From: Zonotrichia leucophrys gambelii
Lineage: Eukaryota; Chordata; Aves; Passeriformes; Passerellidae
Assembly: GCF_028769735.1 (NCBI RefSeq)
Contig: NC_088178.1
Coordinates: 16,380,357-16,444,356 of the forward strand
Length of the DNA stretch: 64,000 nucleotides
Direction: 5' to 3'
Below the pieces are notes generated by a model, which was not told where the DNA came from, did no database searches, and saw only the letters and a program-made list of their open reading frames with translations. Made by a program: the position numbers and the translations under genes. This document shows positions 26,866 to 38,823 of the stretch, piece by piece. Positions within the stretch are counted from its first letter, which is position 1. Every line of letters starts with the position of its first letter.

Positions 26866-29800
26866 CTGTACTGTATTGTCTGCTGACAGTTGTTAACTTC
26901 TGCAAAGATTCCTAGAGCACAGACCAGCTGTCCTGTATCCAAGTCCCCTGGGCTGTGGGGTCTGTGGAGGATGAGAACAGCAGTGCCACAAGTGGTGCAA
27001 GCCAGGTGAGCCCCTCTCCCCACTGACCAGGCCATTCTCAGGAATCAGCACCAGCCTTTGCCTTGCTTTTGCAGGGCTCTGGCCAAGGCAGCATTTGTCT
27101 TCAGGTGATGTTCACTCTAAACAGCTCTCTGAGGTGTTGCTGCCTTAGTTCCCAACTCTGTCTCCTGCTGGAGACAAGCACCTTGGTGTGCTGGTGGCCT
27201 GGGGTGTGTGCTGAATTGCCATGCAGGTGGTATTTCAGTCATGTCTTCTTCTGCCAGTGCTGATGTTGTGGGTGGAAACACAACAGAAAGCAGTGAAGGA
27301 ACTTCTGGAGGTAGCAGGAGGCTGGGGGAGCAGTACAGGACAGGGTTTAGGCTTCTGGACCCTCAGTCTGGGGTTCAGGGCACCAGGCTGCTGGGCCCTC
27401 ACCAGCCATGCTGCATGCACAGGATTTCTGAGATGTTCAAAGTTTTAGAAGGGGTTTTTTTTCCCTTGTAAAGAAATTGGAGTTAATAAATTGTTTACCA
27501 TGACAGCTCACTACTGATGTTTGGCCAGAGCATCAGACCTTTGTAGTCACATACTACTTTTTCTCCCAGTGGTATCATGTGTCCTTTCTCTTGTGTGTTT
27601 TGCAACCTCTGATGAAACAGAAAGTTTTTCTTCTCGCCTGGCAGTTGCCACCTGTGCTCTATTTTCTTTCTTAGTCATTGTTGGTCCTCTGCCCACCTCT
27701 TGTTTCAACATTTGTTTTTTTAACCCTTTTTAAAGGACCAGGATTCCTAGCTATAGGTGCTGCTTTCATATTTTTTCAGTTCAGTGAAAGTGAATAAGCT
27801 TTTCCTAATCACTGATTGCTGCACACTGACTTGGTAGCCACAAATTACTATAGACGAGTCTTGAACTCATTCATAGTAATACCAATAGAAGAGATGAATA
27901 GCAAAACTGCCACAATTCATTGGCCAGAAAATGTTTCATTTGCAGGAAAAGCATGGCACTTCTGTTGGATCCAGAGCACAGTGAAAATGGGAGTGCTGCA
28001 AGTAGTAGTGTTGGTCTGCATGTGTGTGTGATTTGTCTTTGGCTGAGGAGCACAGATTTGTCATTTGCATTACTTGCCTGTGCTCTTGGGGTTTTTCATT
28101 AATTGTACCAAAGGGTTTGACTATGGGGTTTTTCTCATTTATATAAATCTACTTTAAGCTTCCTTGTGAGTCAAACACAACATAATTTCTTTTTAAATGA
28201 AGATGCTGTTAAATCTATCCTTCTGTTTTACCTTAAAGAAGGCTTTAAAATGTTATTAAGGAGCATTCCTGTGATGGTTGCTAGAACTGAAATTTCCCAG
28301 ACAAGCTGGGAATAATCTCCCAGAGTTCAGTGAAACTGAGAGTAAAAGATAGCATTTGCCATGCTTTCCTAGGATACTACTTACCTGTTTTTACAGTTAC
28401 ACTAGTTTGAACAAAGGTGATTGATCAAATACAAACCAAAATGCAATTCACATATTTTATTCAGTTTTCCTAAGCTTTTTCAATTTTTCTTTATAATAAG
28501 AAATCAAAATTCTTCATAATAATGAGGTTCTTGATTTAATCAGTTTATGCACTGTTGTGCTAGGAGGCAGATGTTTTTTAACACTTTCATAGGCAGTGAA
28601 AGAAAGTTGAATTTTTTTTGTTTTGTTTTGTTTTGTTTTTTGGTGTGGGGGTTGTTGGTTTTTTTTTAGGTTTTTTTTTTTTTTTAGTGACCTGACCTGG
28701 AACAGGCACCTTGTAATAAACAGAAGAGAGAAAAAGCATCTTCTGTATTTTTTAAATCTGTGGTCAAGAACTAGAAATTTAAGACACGGAGCTGAGGCTT
28801 CCTAGAGGGCTTCCATTCTGTCCATTTTGAAAACATACTATTGTAGTCCTATTACACACAGATCCCTACAGGACTCTGCCTTGATTCAGAACAGATCATG
28901 TCTGTGAATGAGAACTGTGTGATGTTGTTTTAATCTTCGTCATTCAACACCAGCTTGCATTGAGTGCTTGATTTTATGCCTACTATGCTTACTCATTTAT
29001 TTTCCTCTATAAACTGTTTGTCACAGAAGGAACAAGCTATTTCTGTGTAGTGTTGTTACAGCATTTCTTTTAATGTTTAGACTTTTCAACATGCTTGAGC
29101 TGAAGGACTATCAGCTTACAAAGAGTAAAGGCTCTTGTCTTGAATGAAAACACTACTTAAAAAAATTAAAAGCTTAATGATGTCATCCCTTTCACAAACC
29201 TTAAAGGACAAAAATAGAGCATAGCTAAGCACACAGCAATAGCTGGGGAGTAGGACTGACTCAGCCATGGGAGAGAACTTGGTTCTTTTCCTTTTTTGTA
29301 GAACTTCCTGGGGAGATGAGGCATAATTGAGTTGTCATGGGTAAACAGTTGTACCCCCTGTCAGTGGAACAGCTCAGTTTTGAATGAACACATTGGAATT
29401 CTGAGTTTTGCTGCATTTATCTTGGCATTAGGAATTGTTGATCCATAGAGGAAAAGAGGGTCATGCCACAGAATGTGTGGCTGGCACTGGTCCTTGGAGG
29501 CATGCTGGACCTGGTTTTGTTACTGCAGTCACCAGTGCAGTTCTACTCTGCATTAGAGGAAAACTCAGTGCAGAATGTGCACTCCAGTCTGAAGCAGGAC
29601 CTGGGTTTCTGAGTTCATGGGAGTGCTGATAGCAAGTCCCAGCTGTGTGTTGTGTATCAGCATGGCTGGGATTCAGTCCTTGCCCTGCCAGATAGGGCTG
29701 TTCTCTGTTGACATCTGTAGGAGCTGAGAATGTATAACACTGTGCAAGAGCAGGCTTTCCAAGTGTAAATACACAGCCCTGATGATGTAACTTCAGGCCC

Positions 29801-31098
29801 TGTTTAGTCACAAACATTTCATTCTGCTTGAAGTCCCACACTCTTTTCCTGAAAACATTTATTCTTCTGCCCTCCAAAGGAAAAAATATCTTGAATTGAT
29901 GTTTATGTTGTTGCTATGACATTCAGTTAAACTGTATGCAGATGCAGGTTCTGTTAATAAGAGAAAAAGAAATGAGCTGTGTACTTCAGTGAACAAAGAT
30001 TACACTGTGTTTGTATTAAAATGTTGCTATGGTAGTGCATATGGTCTTATTTGCTGGAAATCTGTGGTGAAATGGAAAGAAGTCACGTATGCAAAACAAG
30101 AAATGGCAGCAAAAATAACTGAATAGAAATACTGAAACTGAAAGGGAAGTTATAGATGCCATGTAAAATGAGGTAAAAAAAGAGTAGTTGTTCTGCTGTC
30201 TGTGATTTGTTAGCAGAAGTGTGTTCTCATTATGCCCCAGCAGGTCTCACAGACCCATAGTACAGTGACTTTGCTCTAGGGATGCTTTTGTAGCGAGAGC
30301 TTCTTTCCCTCCATGGTCCTGTGCACTGTAGCTTTTTTGTTGTTGCTTTGGAAGCAAAGTTCCCCTAGCCTGGCCTGATTTCACTGCTGCTAGCTTTTTC
30401 TGCAGAAAAGCATTTTCAGGATATTTTACTATAGTAGAGTTTTGTGGGCAGGAAAAATCAATAGAGTGATAAAATATGGAAAGCCACTAGAACTTTGCCT
30501 ATCCTTGGGGTAAGGGAAGGTCTTTGTGAACTCATTATAGTAATAGTGAAATTAATTCCTTTTTATTTGACTGTCACAGTAGTCCTTATATTTATCTAAT
30601 CCATTTGCATGAGACTTCTTTTTGTATCAGCTGCATCAGTACAGCTGTTCATGTGGTTGCATGGCAAATCAGAATGAGGTCAAAACAATCTGCCAGAGAA
30701 GGAAGAATAAAAATGAGAAGGGAGGTGGAGTCTTTTTTTAGAGAATAAATGACTACACTGGGAGCTGGCTGGTTCCTGCATAATTTCAGCTGGTGGAAAA
30801 TCAAAACTGTTTTTAAAATTGTTTTGCCACTTTCTTCTCCTCATCCCTGTTCTGCTTCAAGGAGAGGGAAGAAACAACTGTGAAAGATGCTTTTGCCTTT
30901 CCATTCTTTGCTTCCAGGTTCTCTGCTGGGTCTGTATTGCAGCTCCAGAACTTGTCTGTTTTGCCAAGAGTGTCTATAGGAAGTAGAGCTATGCTAAAGT
31001 GAGGTAAACATTAAGTCAGTGGATAAGGTGTAGATACTAAAAAAGAATGGATGGGTGGCATTAGAAGCCTGAGTGCTTGATTTTTTTGAGTGCTTTGA
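26866..31098. other. Intergenic, no gene seen
   Basis: Between the ZNHIT6 3' end and the CR1 element I find no spliced or intact gene. A second AATAAA (27484-27489) could extend ZNHIT6 transcripts. A T-rich simple repeat lies at 28612-28685. Open frames here have no recognisable product. Confidence 0.6.
28612..28685 (+). repeat. T-rich simple repeat, (TTTTG)n
   Basis: A run of about four TTTTG units is followed by T homopolymers interrupted by G-rich bases. It is a low-complexity tract with no target-site duplication that I can see. Confidence 0.8.
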
Positions 31099-31732
31099 CT
31101 TGCCAAGAAGTCCCCATCACTTTTACACAGCCAACAGGGGCAACCATGTTCTGGGGACATCAGACACAGCATCACCAGCTGGGCAAGGGAGGGGATTGTC
31201 CCTCTCTGCTCTGCACTGGGGCAGCCTCACCTCCAGTGCTGGGGGCAGTTTTGGGTGCCACGATGTCAGAAAGACATTGAACTATGAGAGTGTCCAGAGG
31301 AGGGCAACAAAGGTGGTGAAGGGCCTCGAGGGGCAGCTGTGAGGAGCAGCTGAGGGCACTGGGTCTGTTCAGCCTGGAGAGGCCTGAGGGCAGAGCTCAC
31401 TGCAGTCACAGCTTCCTCGAGAGGGGAACAGGAGGGGCAGGCACTGATCTCTGCTCAGTGACAGGGACAGGACCCGAGGGAATGGCCTGGAGATGTGCCA
31501 GGGCAGGTTTAGGTTGGATATCAGGAGAAGGTTCTTCACCCAGAGGGTGTTTGGGCACTGAACAGCCCCCCACAGAAGGGGTCACCACACCAGCCTGAGA
31601 GGTTCAACAAGTGTTCGGACAATGCTCTTGGGCACATGGTGTGACTTCTGGGGTTTCCTGCACAGGGCCCGGAGTTGGACTTGATGATCCTGTTGTGTCT
31701 CTTCCAGCTTAGCATTTCTGTGATTCTGTGAT
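31099..31732 (+). mobile_element. 5'-truncated CR1 non-LTR retrotransposon
   Basis: CR1 is the dominant avian LINE. The sequence carries CR1 3'-end landmarks in order: gtctgttcagcctggagagg (31361-31380), caggagaaggttcttcaccc (31521-31540), an ACAATGCTCTTGGGCACATGG segment (31619-31639), the GAGTTGGACTTGATGATCCT block (31671-31690), and a tail of two ATTCTGTG-like octamers ending at 31732. That octamer tail is diagnostic of CR1. Only the last 0.6 kb remains, typical of 5' truncation, and several indels suggest an old copy. The 5' boundary is approximate. Confidence 0.92.
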
Positions 31733-33664
31733 CTAAATTCTCAGTGGTATCTCTTTGTTGACCTTTTTTCCCAGCCTCTACTTTCAGCTATGCTTGGACA
31801 TCCATATTGATTTTAGCAGTATTGTTCCACTACAGCACAAATACCTGCCTCTAGAGAAAAATGCATTTTCCTGTTTCAAGTTTCTAACAGACTGCTGGTT
31901 TTACAGCCATGGCATCTCAATGTCTGATTTTGTCAAGTAGACTAAGTAGGAGTTGTTCTCAGACCTGGTTGGTTTGAGATGCTGAAGGAAATAATAAGTT
32001 TCAGAGAAATCGGTGTCTTTGACTTGGCTGGTATACTGGGCTTCTTTTGATCTGAAATTCAGTGCTCTCAAAACACTGCTGGGCTACTGCTGATTGTTTC
32101 TCTCACTTAAATTGAGTCCTTCCATCCTGATTGAAACTGACAGTTGTCAGGAGGTGAAATAGTTAATGTGTATGTCCCAGCTGGATTCCCATCTGGGCAA
32201 ATGTGTTCACCCCACCTTTGAATTTCTTCTGACTAAAAATGAAAACTTACAAAAAATTGTTTAATGTTTTCCTCCTGGATGGTTGTTACATTCCATCCCA
32301 TAAGTGGTTGTCCTTCAAGACAGATGAAGTTGCTTATGTGAATGGTGCCTTGGGGTCTTTCAGGATCTTCTCCAATATAAATTGTGTACATAGAAGTCAT
32401 AGCTGTGTAGTTTTATGGGGGGAACCATAGCGTAGTGGATGCCATCTCTTCAGTTTCTTGGTGTTTGGTGTTTACAGCATGATAGAGAGATGCCTATTAT
32501 ATCATTCTGTTGGTTGGAGGGGTTTTTTTGCAGGATTTATATTTTCTAGACACCACTCACTGCCGCTTAATGCAGTTCAGTTGTCTGTGCATTGGAGTGC
32601 ATTTCTGAGTACCTCCAAAGCTAGTTTTATGTTACTGCTTTCTCTGTGATACCTCCCTGTTTGTGTGCCGTTTTAATTGTGGCTATGTAATATGCAGGAA
32701 GAAACTGTGAAGGTGGAGATGGGAACATGTCTACATGAAAGGAACTGGCTTGAGGCAGAGCAGCTGGGAAACTATACAGCTTTCTCTTGCTGTGTGCTGA
32801 GCACTTGGAGCCCTGCATCGAAATAGTTTCACTGATTAAACAAGGGAGCTAAATTGTGCACATGCATTTTTCTGCAGGATCAGCTCAGAAGGGCAAGCAT
32901 CTGGCAAGAGCAAGCCTCTGGTGTGAGACATTTAACTGCTTCTGTGTAGGTAGGTTTGATTTCCAACCAGGAATTACTTCCCACTGCAAACTTTTCTGTT
33001 TCAGTCCTCAGTACATGTGAGGGATTCACGCAGGTTAGGTGGACTGGAAATCCTCCTGCAGCAATCCCAGTGATCACAGGCTCACTGCCTGTTCCTGCAT
33101 AGCCCAGTGGCTGCCCACGAGTAGCAGGGAGATAGATGGGCCTGCCCCCAGGCAGGGTCACCTGGGTCAGGCAGCCCCGGGGACTGATCTGCCATGGGCT
33201 CTGCAGGAGTTGGTGTGTGGATAAAGAGATTCTTGCAGCCCCACGAGGGCTCAGTAGTACCACTGTCACTGTCAGTACGGTGTCTGCTTTTCCTCCACCT
33301 GCTGCTGCTGCAGAGGAGCGAGCTGGCAGCATCCCACAAGGACTTTGTGTAGTCATGGAAGTCTGTCTGTGTGTTCCTGCTTTTGTTATGTTTTCTGGCA
33401 TGGAGCACTTACGGAAGCTGAAACTTTGTCTCCACTAATAGTCGGGAAGATGTTATGTGTAACCTCTTGTATTGCAGCGCTTACCGCCATCAAGGAAATA
33501 AGCGTGGGGAACACAAGGCTGCGCGTTCCCTAAACCTGTAGTGTGAGAAACGCTCCTTGTGGCGGCAGCACCGCATTCGGCCGAGTGCCCCGTGCTGGTG
33601 CGGCGGGACAGTGCCAGCAGGGGCTGGGCAGGGAGCGGCCGAAGGACCGGGGCACACAGGGCAG
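31733..33664. other. Intergenic, no gene seen
   Basis: No exon, promoter or mobile element could be supported. GC content rises from about 33.0 kb towards the minisatellite. Overlapping open frames on both strands at 32.9-33.5 kb fit GC-rich sequence rather than coding. Confidence 0.6.
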
Positions 33665-33975
33665 GGCTCTGTGCAGGCACAGGCAGGGTGGCTGCAGTGG
33701 GGCTCTGTGCAGGGACAGGCAGGGTGGCTCAGCAGGGCTCTGTGCAGGGACAGGCAGGGTGGCTGGGGCAGGGCTCTGTGCAGGGACAGGCAGGGTGGCT
33801 CAGCAGGGCTCTGTGCAGGGACAGGCAGGGTGGCTGCAGTGGGGCTCTGTGCAGGGACAGGCAGGGTGGCTGGGGCAGGGCTCTGTGCAGGGACAGGCAG
33901 GGTGGCTGGGGCAGGGCTCTGTGCAGGGACAGGCAGGGTGGCTGGGGCAGGGCTCTGTGCAGGGCTCTGTGCTGC
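33665..33975. repeat. GC-rich minisatellite, 35/36-bp unit, 8 full copies
   Basis: The unit starts GGCTCTGTGCAGGGACAGGC and continues with AGGGTGGCT plus a variable 6-7-base end. Copies start at 33665, 33701, 33736, 33772, 33807, 33843, 33879 and 33915, followed by two 12-bp partial copies from 33951. Three end types occur: CTGCAGTGG, CTCAGCAG and CTGGGGCAG. The units follow the order A B C B A C C C. Because 36 is a multiple of three, long open frames with 12-residue repeats appear in all phases on both strands; I read these as artefacts. Confidence 0.95.
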
Positions 33976-36264
33976 AACCTGCGCTGAAGGCTGAGGCGGT
34001 GCCGCTCTCCCTCCTGGCGTGTTGGGACTCCCCCGGCTCTGCCCAGCTCCAGGGAACTCCACAGGGTGCTCGTGGCTTGACTTTCAGGGTTTGAATTCGC
34101 TCCAAATGCACAGCTTTTTGTTATGTACATTATTTATCATGTTCTTAACTCCTCATCTAGTATTCCTCTGGAAGCAGGATATTGATATTTTAGTTTTTGA
34201 CAAGAGATACAATTATAGTTTTGCTCATTACTTTACCTGTAAGCTCTGCTGCTTCAGTTCATGGAACCTGAGTTTATAATCCTTTATATATCCACACCCA
34301 CTACTTAGGGGATTTTTTTATTCTGCCGAAACAACAGAGAACGTGAAGGTTTCAAAGCAAGTACAAAGATGACACACAAAAAATGGCAATGATTCCCTTT
34401 ATAGTGTTGTAAAAGTAGTTTTGCCATGTAGTTATGAAATGCAAAATAGAAGAGAGGACTATATGGGTGATGACCAGTTGGAGTGACAGCCTTACTCTGA
34501 AAGACTTGCAGGTTTTTTTAGTGGGTTTCATTTTACTCTTTTTATATCAAGATAACTTCACTTAGTATTTATCTGACCTACCTCTACAGCCCTTATTCTC
34601 CCAACAGCACATGTTTCCAGTGGGCAGGGTACAGAGGCTCCCCTTACCATGGAAGAGCCCACGGGCAGGCTGTGCTAGAGCTGCAGGCAGGAGTGGCAGG
34701 GCCGCTGTTTGTCCGTGACATGTCACAGCTGCGGGCTCTGTGTACAGTCACACATACCTGTGATTGCTGGGCAGCTGTGACTTGCGTTGCTGTGAAGATA
34801 GATGTCATTCAAGTGTGGGTGACAGTGGCCGTGGCAGGCGTGCCCTGCAGCTGCTGCCTGTCTGGGAGCAGTGTATCCCCTTCCCTGCCCCACAGTAACC
34901 CAGTGTGTAAAGCTGATGGTTTCCCAGTGAGCAGCTGATGTGGTGAAATGTTCAGTGCTAGATCTACCGAGAAGCCAAACAAAAGTGCTTCCTTGAGTTT
35001 TACCCTTCTGCTGTCAACAAATACTGCACAGACAAGTTTAGGTACAGCTGAGACTGGTGGCCAGGTGGTGAATTCCAAAACAGTTCTACTTTTGAACGCC
35101 TTCAGGGAGAAAACTTGACTGAGCAGAAAAGAGGGAAGGCTGTATTTTCTCAGACAAAGCATTAGCTGCCAGAGATAAGCTTCTGAGATATTTGGCTATT
35201 TATTTTATTGAGATATTTATGTCTAATTAATAAAAAATTGACCCTTAACCAATTCTACTTGTAACTAATGACACTGGATGACACCCCTTCACAATTCTAA
35301 AACCTCAAAATCAGTCTGTTTTTTATGAGCAGTGTCTTTCTTGCTGAAGATTTTGGGAGAATCTTTTGACAGAGAAATACCCACACAAGGAGAAGAAAAT
35401 AATACCCTGTTGCAGGTTTCCTGTCAGTCTTATCTGTAGCACAGCTTTAGGCTAACCAGAAGTGTACAATGTTGGATGCTTTCTCAGATCCTGCTCTAGT
35501 TCATTTCTTTAAATGTAATTTTTTTACTGTGTGCCAACAAGCTCCCTTGCTTAGCCAAATGTCATCTGTGTCCCACAGCATTAAGTGTAATTGCATATTT
35601 AAAACTGGGAAAGGGAAGTGAGGAAAAGAGTAGCTCCCTTGCTTTCTACTCTAGTACTACTAGTTTCTGCTCTGGGACTAGTACTTGAAATTCCTCACAT
35701 TCTTCTCTTGTTAACAGTATGTTTACTTTTCATCACTGTGTTATTAGGATTAACAAAAGTCATTGCTTCAAGCTCATTTAATTTGAATTTAGTGAAAGCA
35801 AACTACCTCCTGCAGCCTGTAGGAAGCATTCCTCTGCCCTAGAAATGTATTAATTTGCAAAAAGCAGCCACCAAAAACGTGAGACCCGATGACCGTTTTC
35901 ACCCCAATGTTCAACATCACCGTGCATGCACTGCATTCTAATGAAGTACCTTATGTTGGAAATTCCAGGACAGTTTGAATAATCTGACAGTCTAATTAAC
36001 ATTTCAGTCTATCAAAGATTTGCATTCAGTGCCAAGAAGCTCTTTCTATGTTTCTATACTTTCTAAAGCATGGGGTTGCAGACTGCAGACACTCCTTCAA
36101 AACATCATTTATCCAAAGAATTAGACTTGGCTATTTAGTCCATTTCTGCATCTGCAGCAGACCTTGCTTTCAGAGAATCCAAACTTTTCAGAATTCCAAG
36201 TTTTTACAGAAACCTCTTGCATGTGCTGTATTTAAGCCTGTTGCCTATCAGAATACTCTACTAA
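33976..36264. other. Intergenic downstream of CCN1, no gene seen
   Basis: This sequence is mostly AT-rich after 34.1 kb. It lies beyond the 3' ends of both convergent genes. No transposon or RNA gene could be supported. Confidence 0.55.
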
Positions 36265-36285
36265 GAGTAGTTAGGTAAATATTTC

Positions 36286-36291
36286 TTTATT
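36286..36291 (-). terminator. CCN1: CCN1 polyadenylation signal AATAAA
   Basis: The plus strand reads tttatt, i.e. AATAAA on the coding strand, about 625 bases after the stop. It is the first canonical hexamer found downstream of the stop on this strand. Confidence 0.7.
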
Positions 36292-36305
36292 AAATGATTA
36301 ATTCC

Positions 36306-36316
36306 ATAAATAAATT
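36306..36316 (-). promoter_or_regulatory. CCN1: AU-rich element in CCN1 3'UTR
   Basis: The coding strand reads AATTTATTTAT, two overlapping ATTTA pentamers containing the nonamer core TTATTTAT. It lies 15-30 bases before the poly(A) signal. Known role of such elements: rapid decay of immediate-early transcripts. Confidence 0.6.
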
Positions 36317-36915
36317 CTTTTAATTCATTGAATATAAAATTAAAATCATTTACAACTTATTCCAGTATTACAGGGGCTGGAAGGGGTAAAAAAAAACTTC
36401 AGAGGAAACAAACAAACAAACAAAAAGCTACAGTTTGATAAATAAAATACTCAGCTTTAAAACAACTGATTTCTGTTTGCCATTAAACTACAGTTGGTAC
36501 ATAATAGCTGCCACTGTGAACACCCCACAGGTGCCCACCTCAGGAAGGAATGTAACTTCCAACTTAGTTGGGAAAGGGTGGGAGAAGACTGAAGGAAGGG
36601 GAAGAAGCAGAGTGTTAAATTGAACAGGACAGAAAAGTTTTCATAACCGGAACAAAACATTAATCTGATCACTTACAAACAGAAAACAGTATATAATTAG
36701 ATAAGGTGCTCCAAAAAGAAGCAGTAAAGTTGCTCCAATATTATGAAGCTTTAAGTATGCTTAAATCTCTGTTGCATTAGTGTCCAGTTGCACAGTGCAC
36801 TCCTGTAACATCTCGATGTTGCCCTCAAATGGGCAAGGCACCACTTCCATCAAAAGTCCTTTCTCCATGGCTGGGTACTTCGAAATTGTGTTTTGCATGC
36901 CACCCCCACCACAAG

Positions 36916-37215
36916 TTAGTCCCTGAATTTATGAATGTCATTGACTAGTCTGTAGTAGGGATAGGCTTCGCTGGCATGTGGGCAGTTGTAGCTGCAGCGG
37001 CAGGACTGGATCATCATGACACTCTTGGTGAAGGTTTCCCCGTCATCGCAGCGGAACCTGACCTTGACAGTCCTGGTCTGCTGGGGTGTGCAGCACCTGC
37101 CATCCACGCAGGAGCCGCAGTACTTGGGCCGGTACTTCTTCACACTGGAGCAGCCAGCGTAAGTAAACTTCACCGGGGAGGGGGACTTCCTTGTCTTGGT
37201 ACACTTCTTTCCCTT
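36916..37215 (-). CDS. CCN1: CCN1 exon 5: C-terminal cystine-knot domain
   Basis: This exon encodes residues 277-375 and the TAA stop (36916-36918). The acceptor is tttgcag before AAGGGAAAG. It holds the CT cystine knot with C281, the [20 protein letters not shown] block, the adjacent CC pair and the end NDIHKFRD, nearly identical to human CCN1. The lysine/arginine-rich start ([10 protein letters not shown]) and the VKKYRPK segment correspond to the heparin/integrin alpha6beta1-binding surface known in mammalian CCN1. Confidence 0.97.
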   Translation of the reverse strand, partial: KGKKCTKTRKSPSPVKFTYAGCSSVKKYRPKYCGSCVDGRCCTPQQTRTVKVRFRCDDGETFTKSVMMIQSCRCSYNCPHASEAYPYYRLVNDIHKFRD

Positions 37216-37324
37216 CTGCAAAGGAAAGGCAATCACATTATTAGCAGGAGATTCTTTTCCAGCCTTTACCCCCTACCTGAAGCAGCTTAGAGAGAAGAGG
37301 AACACCAGAAGAGTCTGTATTTAC

Positions 37325-37527
37325 CTTTAGGGAGGCATAGCTGGGCTGGCCACATGGCCTCACTTCACATATCCTGGTCTCTTTGATGAGCTTGCAGTCA
37401 GGATTGTCGTTTGTCACCCTGGTGGAGATGCCAGTTCCACACGTCTTTGAGCACTGGGACCAAGAGGTTGTTTGCACGATGCATTTGGGATTCTCAAAAG
37501 TTCGGCTTTGTGGCTCGGACCCAAAAA
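37325..37527 (-). CDS. CCN1: CCN1 exon 4: thrombospondin type 1 domain
   Basis: The exon is 203 bases, residues 209 (split valine) to 276, with phases 1 in and 0 out. The TSP1 signature [15 protein letters not shown] begins at W231, followed by [13 protein letters not shown]. The acceptor is tttattttccag and the donor is aaag|gtaaat. The first 15 residues ([15 protein letters not shown]) belong to the hinge and differ from human VFGMEPRILYNP. Confidence 0.97.
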
Positions 37528-37667
37528 CTGGAAAATAAAAAGAAGGGTTAGTCTAAATATATTCTCTCACTAGGTTTTTTTCTTTCCCCTGGGGTCTAAG
37601 GGGTCTGAGTTTTAGCCACCCTCTACCCTCCTCCCCTTAACTGTCACCCAGATAAACCCACACTCAC

Positions 37668-38015
37668 CGGGCAGCATTTTCAGGCCTCCTTTCACAATGG
37701 CAATCAGCTCATTGTTCCTGGTTAATTCGCCTTCGGAATCATCCGGACCAAACTCTTCGCTGAAAAAGCCTTCCAGCTCCTCCAGTGCATCCTTGCTTTC
37801 GTCACAGACCCACTCCTCGCAGCACTGCCCGGGGACTTTGACCAGCCTGGGGCTGGAGCAGCCCAGGTTGGGAAGAGAGAGCTCCTGCGGGCAGAGCGGG
37901 ATGCAGCCCACAGCTCCATCTATGCACGTACACTGGTGTTTACAGTTCGGCTGGAAGCTCTCGCCGTTCTGGTAGATTTTGGAGTTATATTCACACGGTC
38001 TTCCCTCGGACTGTG
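37668..38015 (-). CDS. CCN1: CCN1 exon 3: VWC domain and hinge
   Basis: The exon is 348 bases, residues 93-208. The VWC domain runs about 98-163 with cysteines at 100, 117, 121, 123, 130, 134, 145, 157, 158 and 163. D125 in [10 protein letters not shown], needed for alphaVbeta3 binding in mammalian CCN1, is present. The hinge (164-208) is acidic ([19 protein letters not shown]) and then carries LTRNNELIA as in human. The 6-residue shortfall relative to human appears to lie mainly in the hinge. The donor is cccg|gtgagt. Confidence 0.97.
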
Positions 38016-38353
38016 CTGCAGAGATCAACAGGAAGGGAAAGAAGGGGGTGAGCGGCGGGAATCGCTGGTTTAAGCACAGGTATTTGCTGGTCTGTTAAAC
38101 TCAATGGACGGCGGAGCTCCCTACAACCCCCCGGGGACGCGGGGCCAGAACAATAACTTAGTCAGGAATCACTTTTCCTTATGTGCGTTTAGCGGAGCCC
38201 AGACATACTGAATCGCATTCCAGACTGCTGAAGTCATGTGCCTTTCTGCCAAGCTACCGACAACAAAGCATAACCATACATGGGCTCGAAATTACCGAAC
38301 CCCGGCACCGCGGGGCGCGGGGTCCGTCCCGTGGGAGCGGGGTCGCCGCTTAC

Positions 38354-38570
38354 CTCTGCAGATGCCCTTCAGGGCGGCGGGGCTGGCCCCGAAGTTGCAC
38401 TCCAGCCCCTTGGTGTGGTCGCAGGGCTGCGATCGGCTGCAGTCCTCGTTCAGTTGCTTGGCGCAGACCTTGCAGCAGCCGCAGCCGTCCGGCACCAGCC
38501 CCACGCCCGGGGCGCACTGCGGTGGGGCCGCCGGGCACTGGCACACGGCGGGGCAGGGCGAGCCCAGAGC
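38354..38570 (-). CDS. CCN1: CCN1 exon 2: IGFBP-like domain
   Basis: The exon is 217 bases, residues 21-92 plus the first base of codon 93. The IGFBP signature GCGCCKVC is at 49-56, followed by [19 protein letters not shown] and LECNFGAS as in human CCN1. The acceptor is tccgctccgcag and the donor is agag|gtaagc. The exon is very GC-rich and lies within the CpG island. The segment [13 protein letters not shown] differs modestly from human ACHCPLEAPKCAP. Confidence 0.97.
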
Positions 38571-38677
38571 CTGCGGAGCGGAGAGTCCGGTGAGCGCCGG
38601 GAGCCGAGCGGAGCCACCCGACCCGCCTCCTTCTCCCTCCCTCTCTCCCGGACCGCGGCAAGACCCGCGGCACTTAC

Positions 38678-38737
38678 CAGGCGGGCCAGGCAGAGAAGAG
38701 CAGCCGCCAGAGCGGGCCGGGTGCCCGCGGAGCCCAT
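38678..38737 (-). CDS. CCN1: CCN1 exon 1: start codon and signal peptide
   Basis: The exon has 60 coding bases: [20 protein letters not shown], a typical secretory signal with an Ala/Leu-rich core, probably cleaved in the first residues of exon 2. The ATG (38735-38737) has a strong context with G at -3 and G at +4. The donor is cctg|gtaagt, phase 0. Longer open frames running upstream of this ATG are GC-rich read-through of the 5'UTR and promoter, since the TATA box lies only about 90 bases upstream. Confidence 0.95.
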
Positions 38738-38823
38738 GTCCAGCGCCGGTGCAGCGGGAGCCCGTGTGAGTGAGAGCGGGAGCGCGGCCGGCGCGGTCTG
38801 AAGCGGCGGCGGGCGCCACCGCC

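Larger units (their letters stand above)
36265..36915 (-). other. CCN1: CCN1 3' untranslated region
   Basis: On the minus strand this runs from the TAA stop to shortly past AATAAA at 36286-36291. It is U-rich. It contains a (UUUG)n stretch (the AAAC repeat at about 36408-36423 on the plus strand) and an AATTTATTTAT element at 36306-36316. Such AU-rich elements destabilise immediate-early mRNAs, which suits CCN1. The exact cleavage site is inferred. Confidence 0.75.
36265..38797 (-). other. CCN1: CCN1 (CYR61) gene, complete, five exons
   Basis: CCN1 is a secreted, heparin-binding matricellular protein that signals through integrins and proteoglycans in adhesion, angiogenesis and wound repair. 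It is an immediate-early gene. Coding exons at 38678-38737, 38354-38570, 37668-38015, 37325-37527 and 36916-37215 join to 1,128 bases: 375 residues plus stop (human has 381 residues). Introns are very short: 107, 338, 140 and 109 bases. Each exon matches one module: signal peptide, IGFBP, VWC plus hinge, TSP1, and the C-terminal cystine knot. All splice sites are GT/AG. The gene ends are estimated from the TATA box and the poly(A) signal. Confidence 0.97.

Noticed and set aside
33490..34062. Open frames of 130-190 codons on both strands with 12-residue repeats
   Set aside because: They come from the 36-bp minisatellite, whose period is a multiple of three, so all phases stay open.
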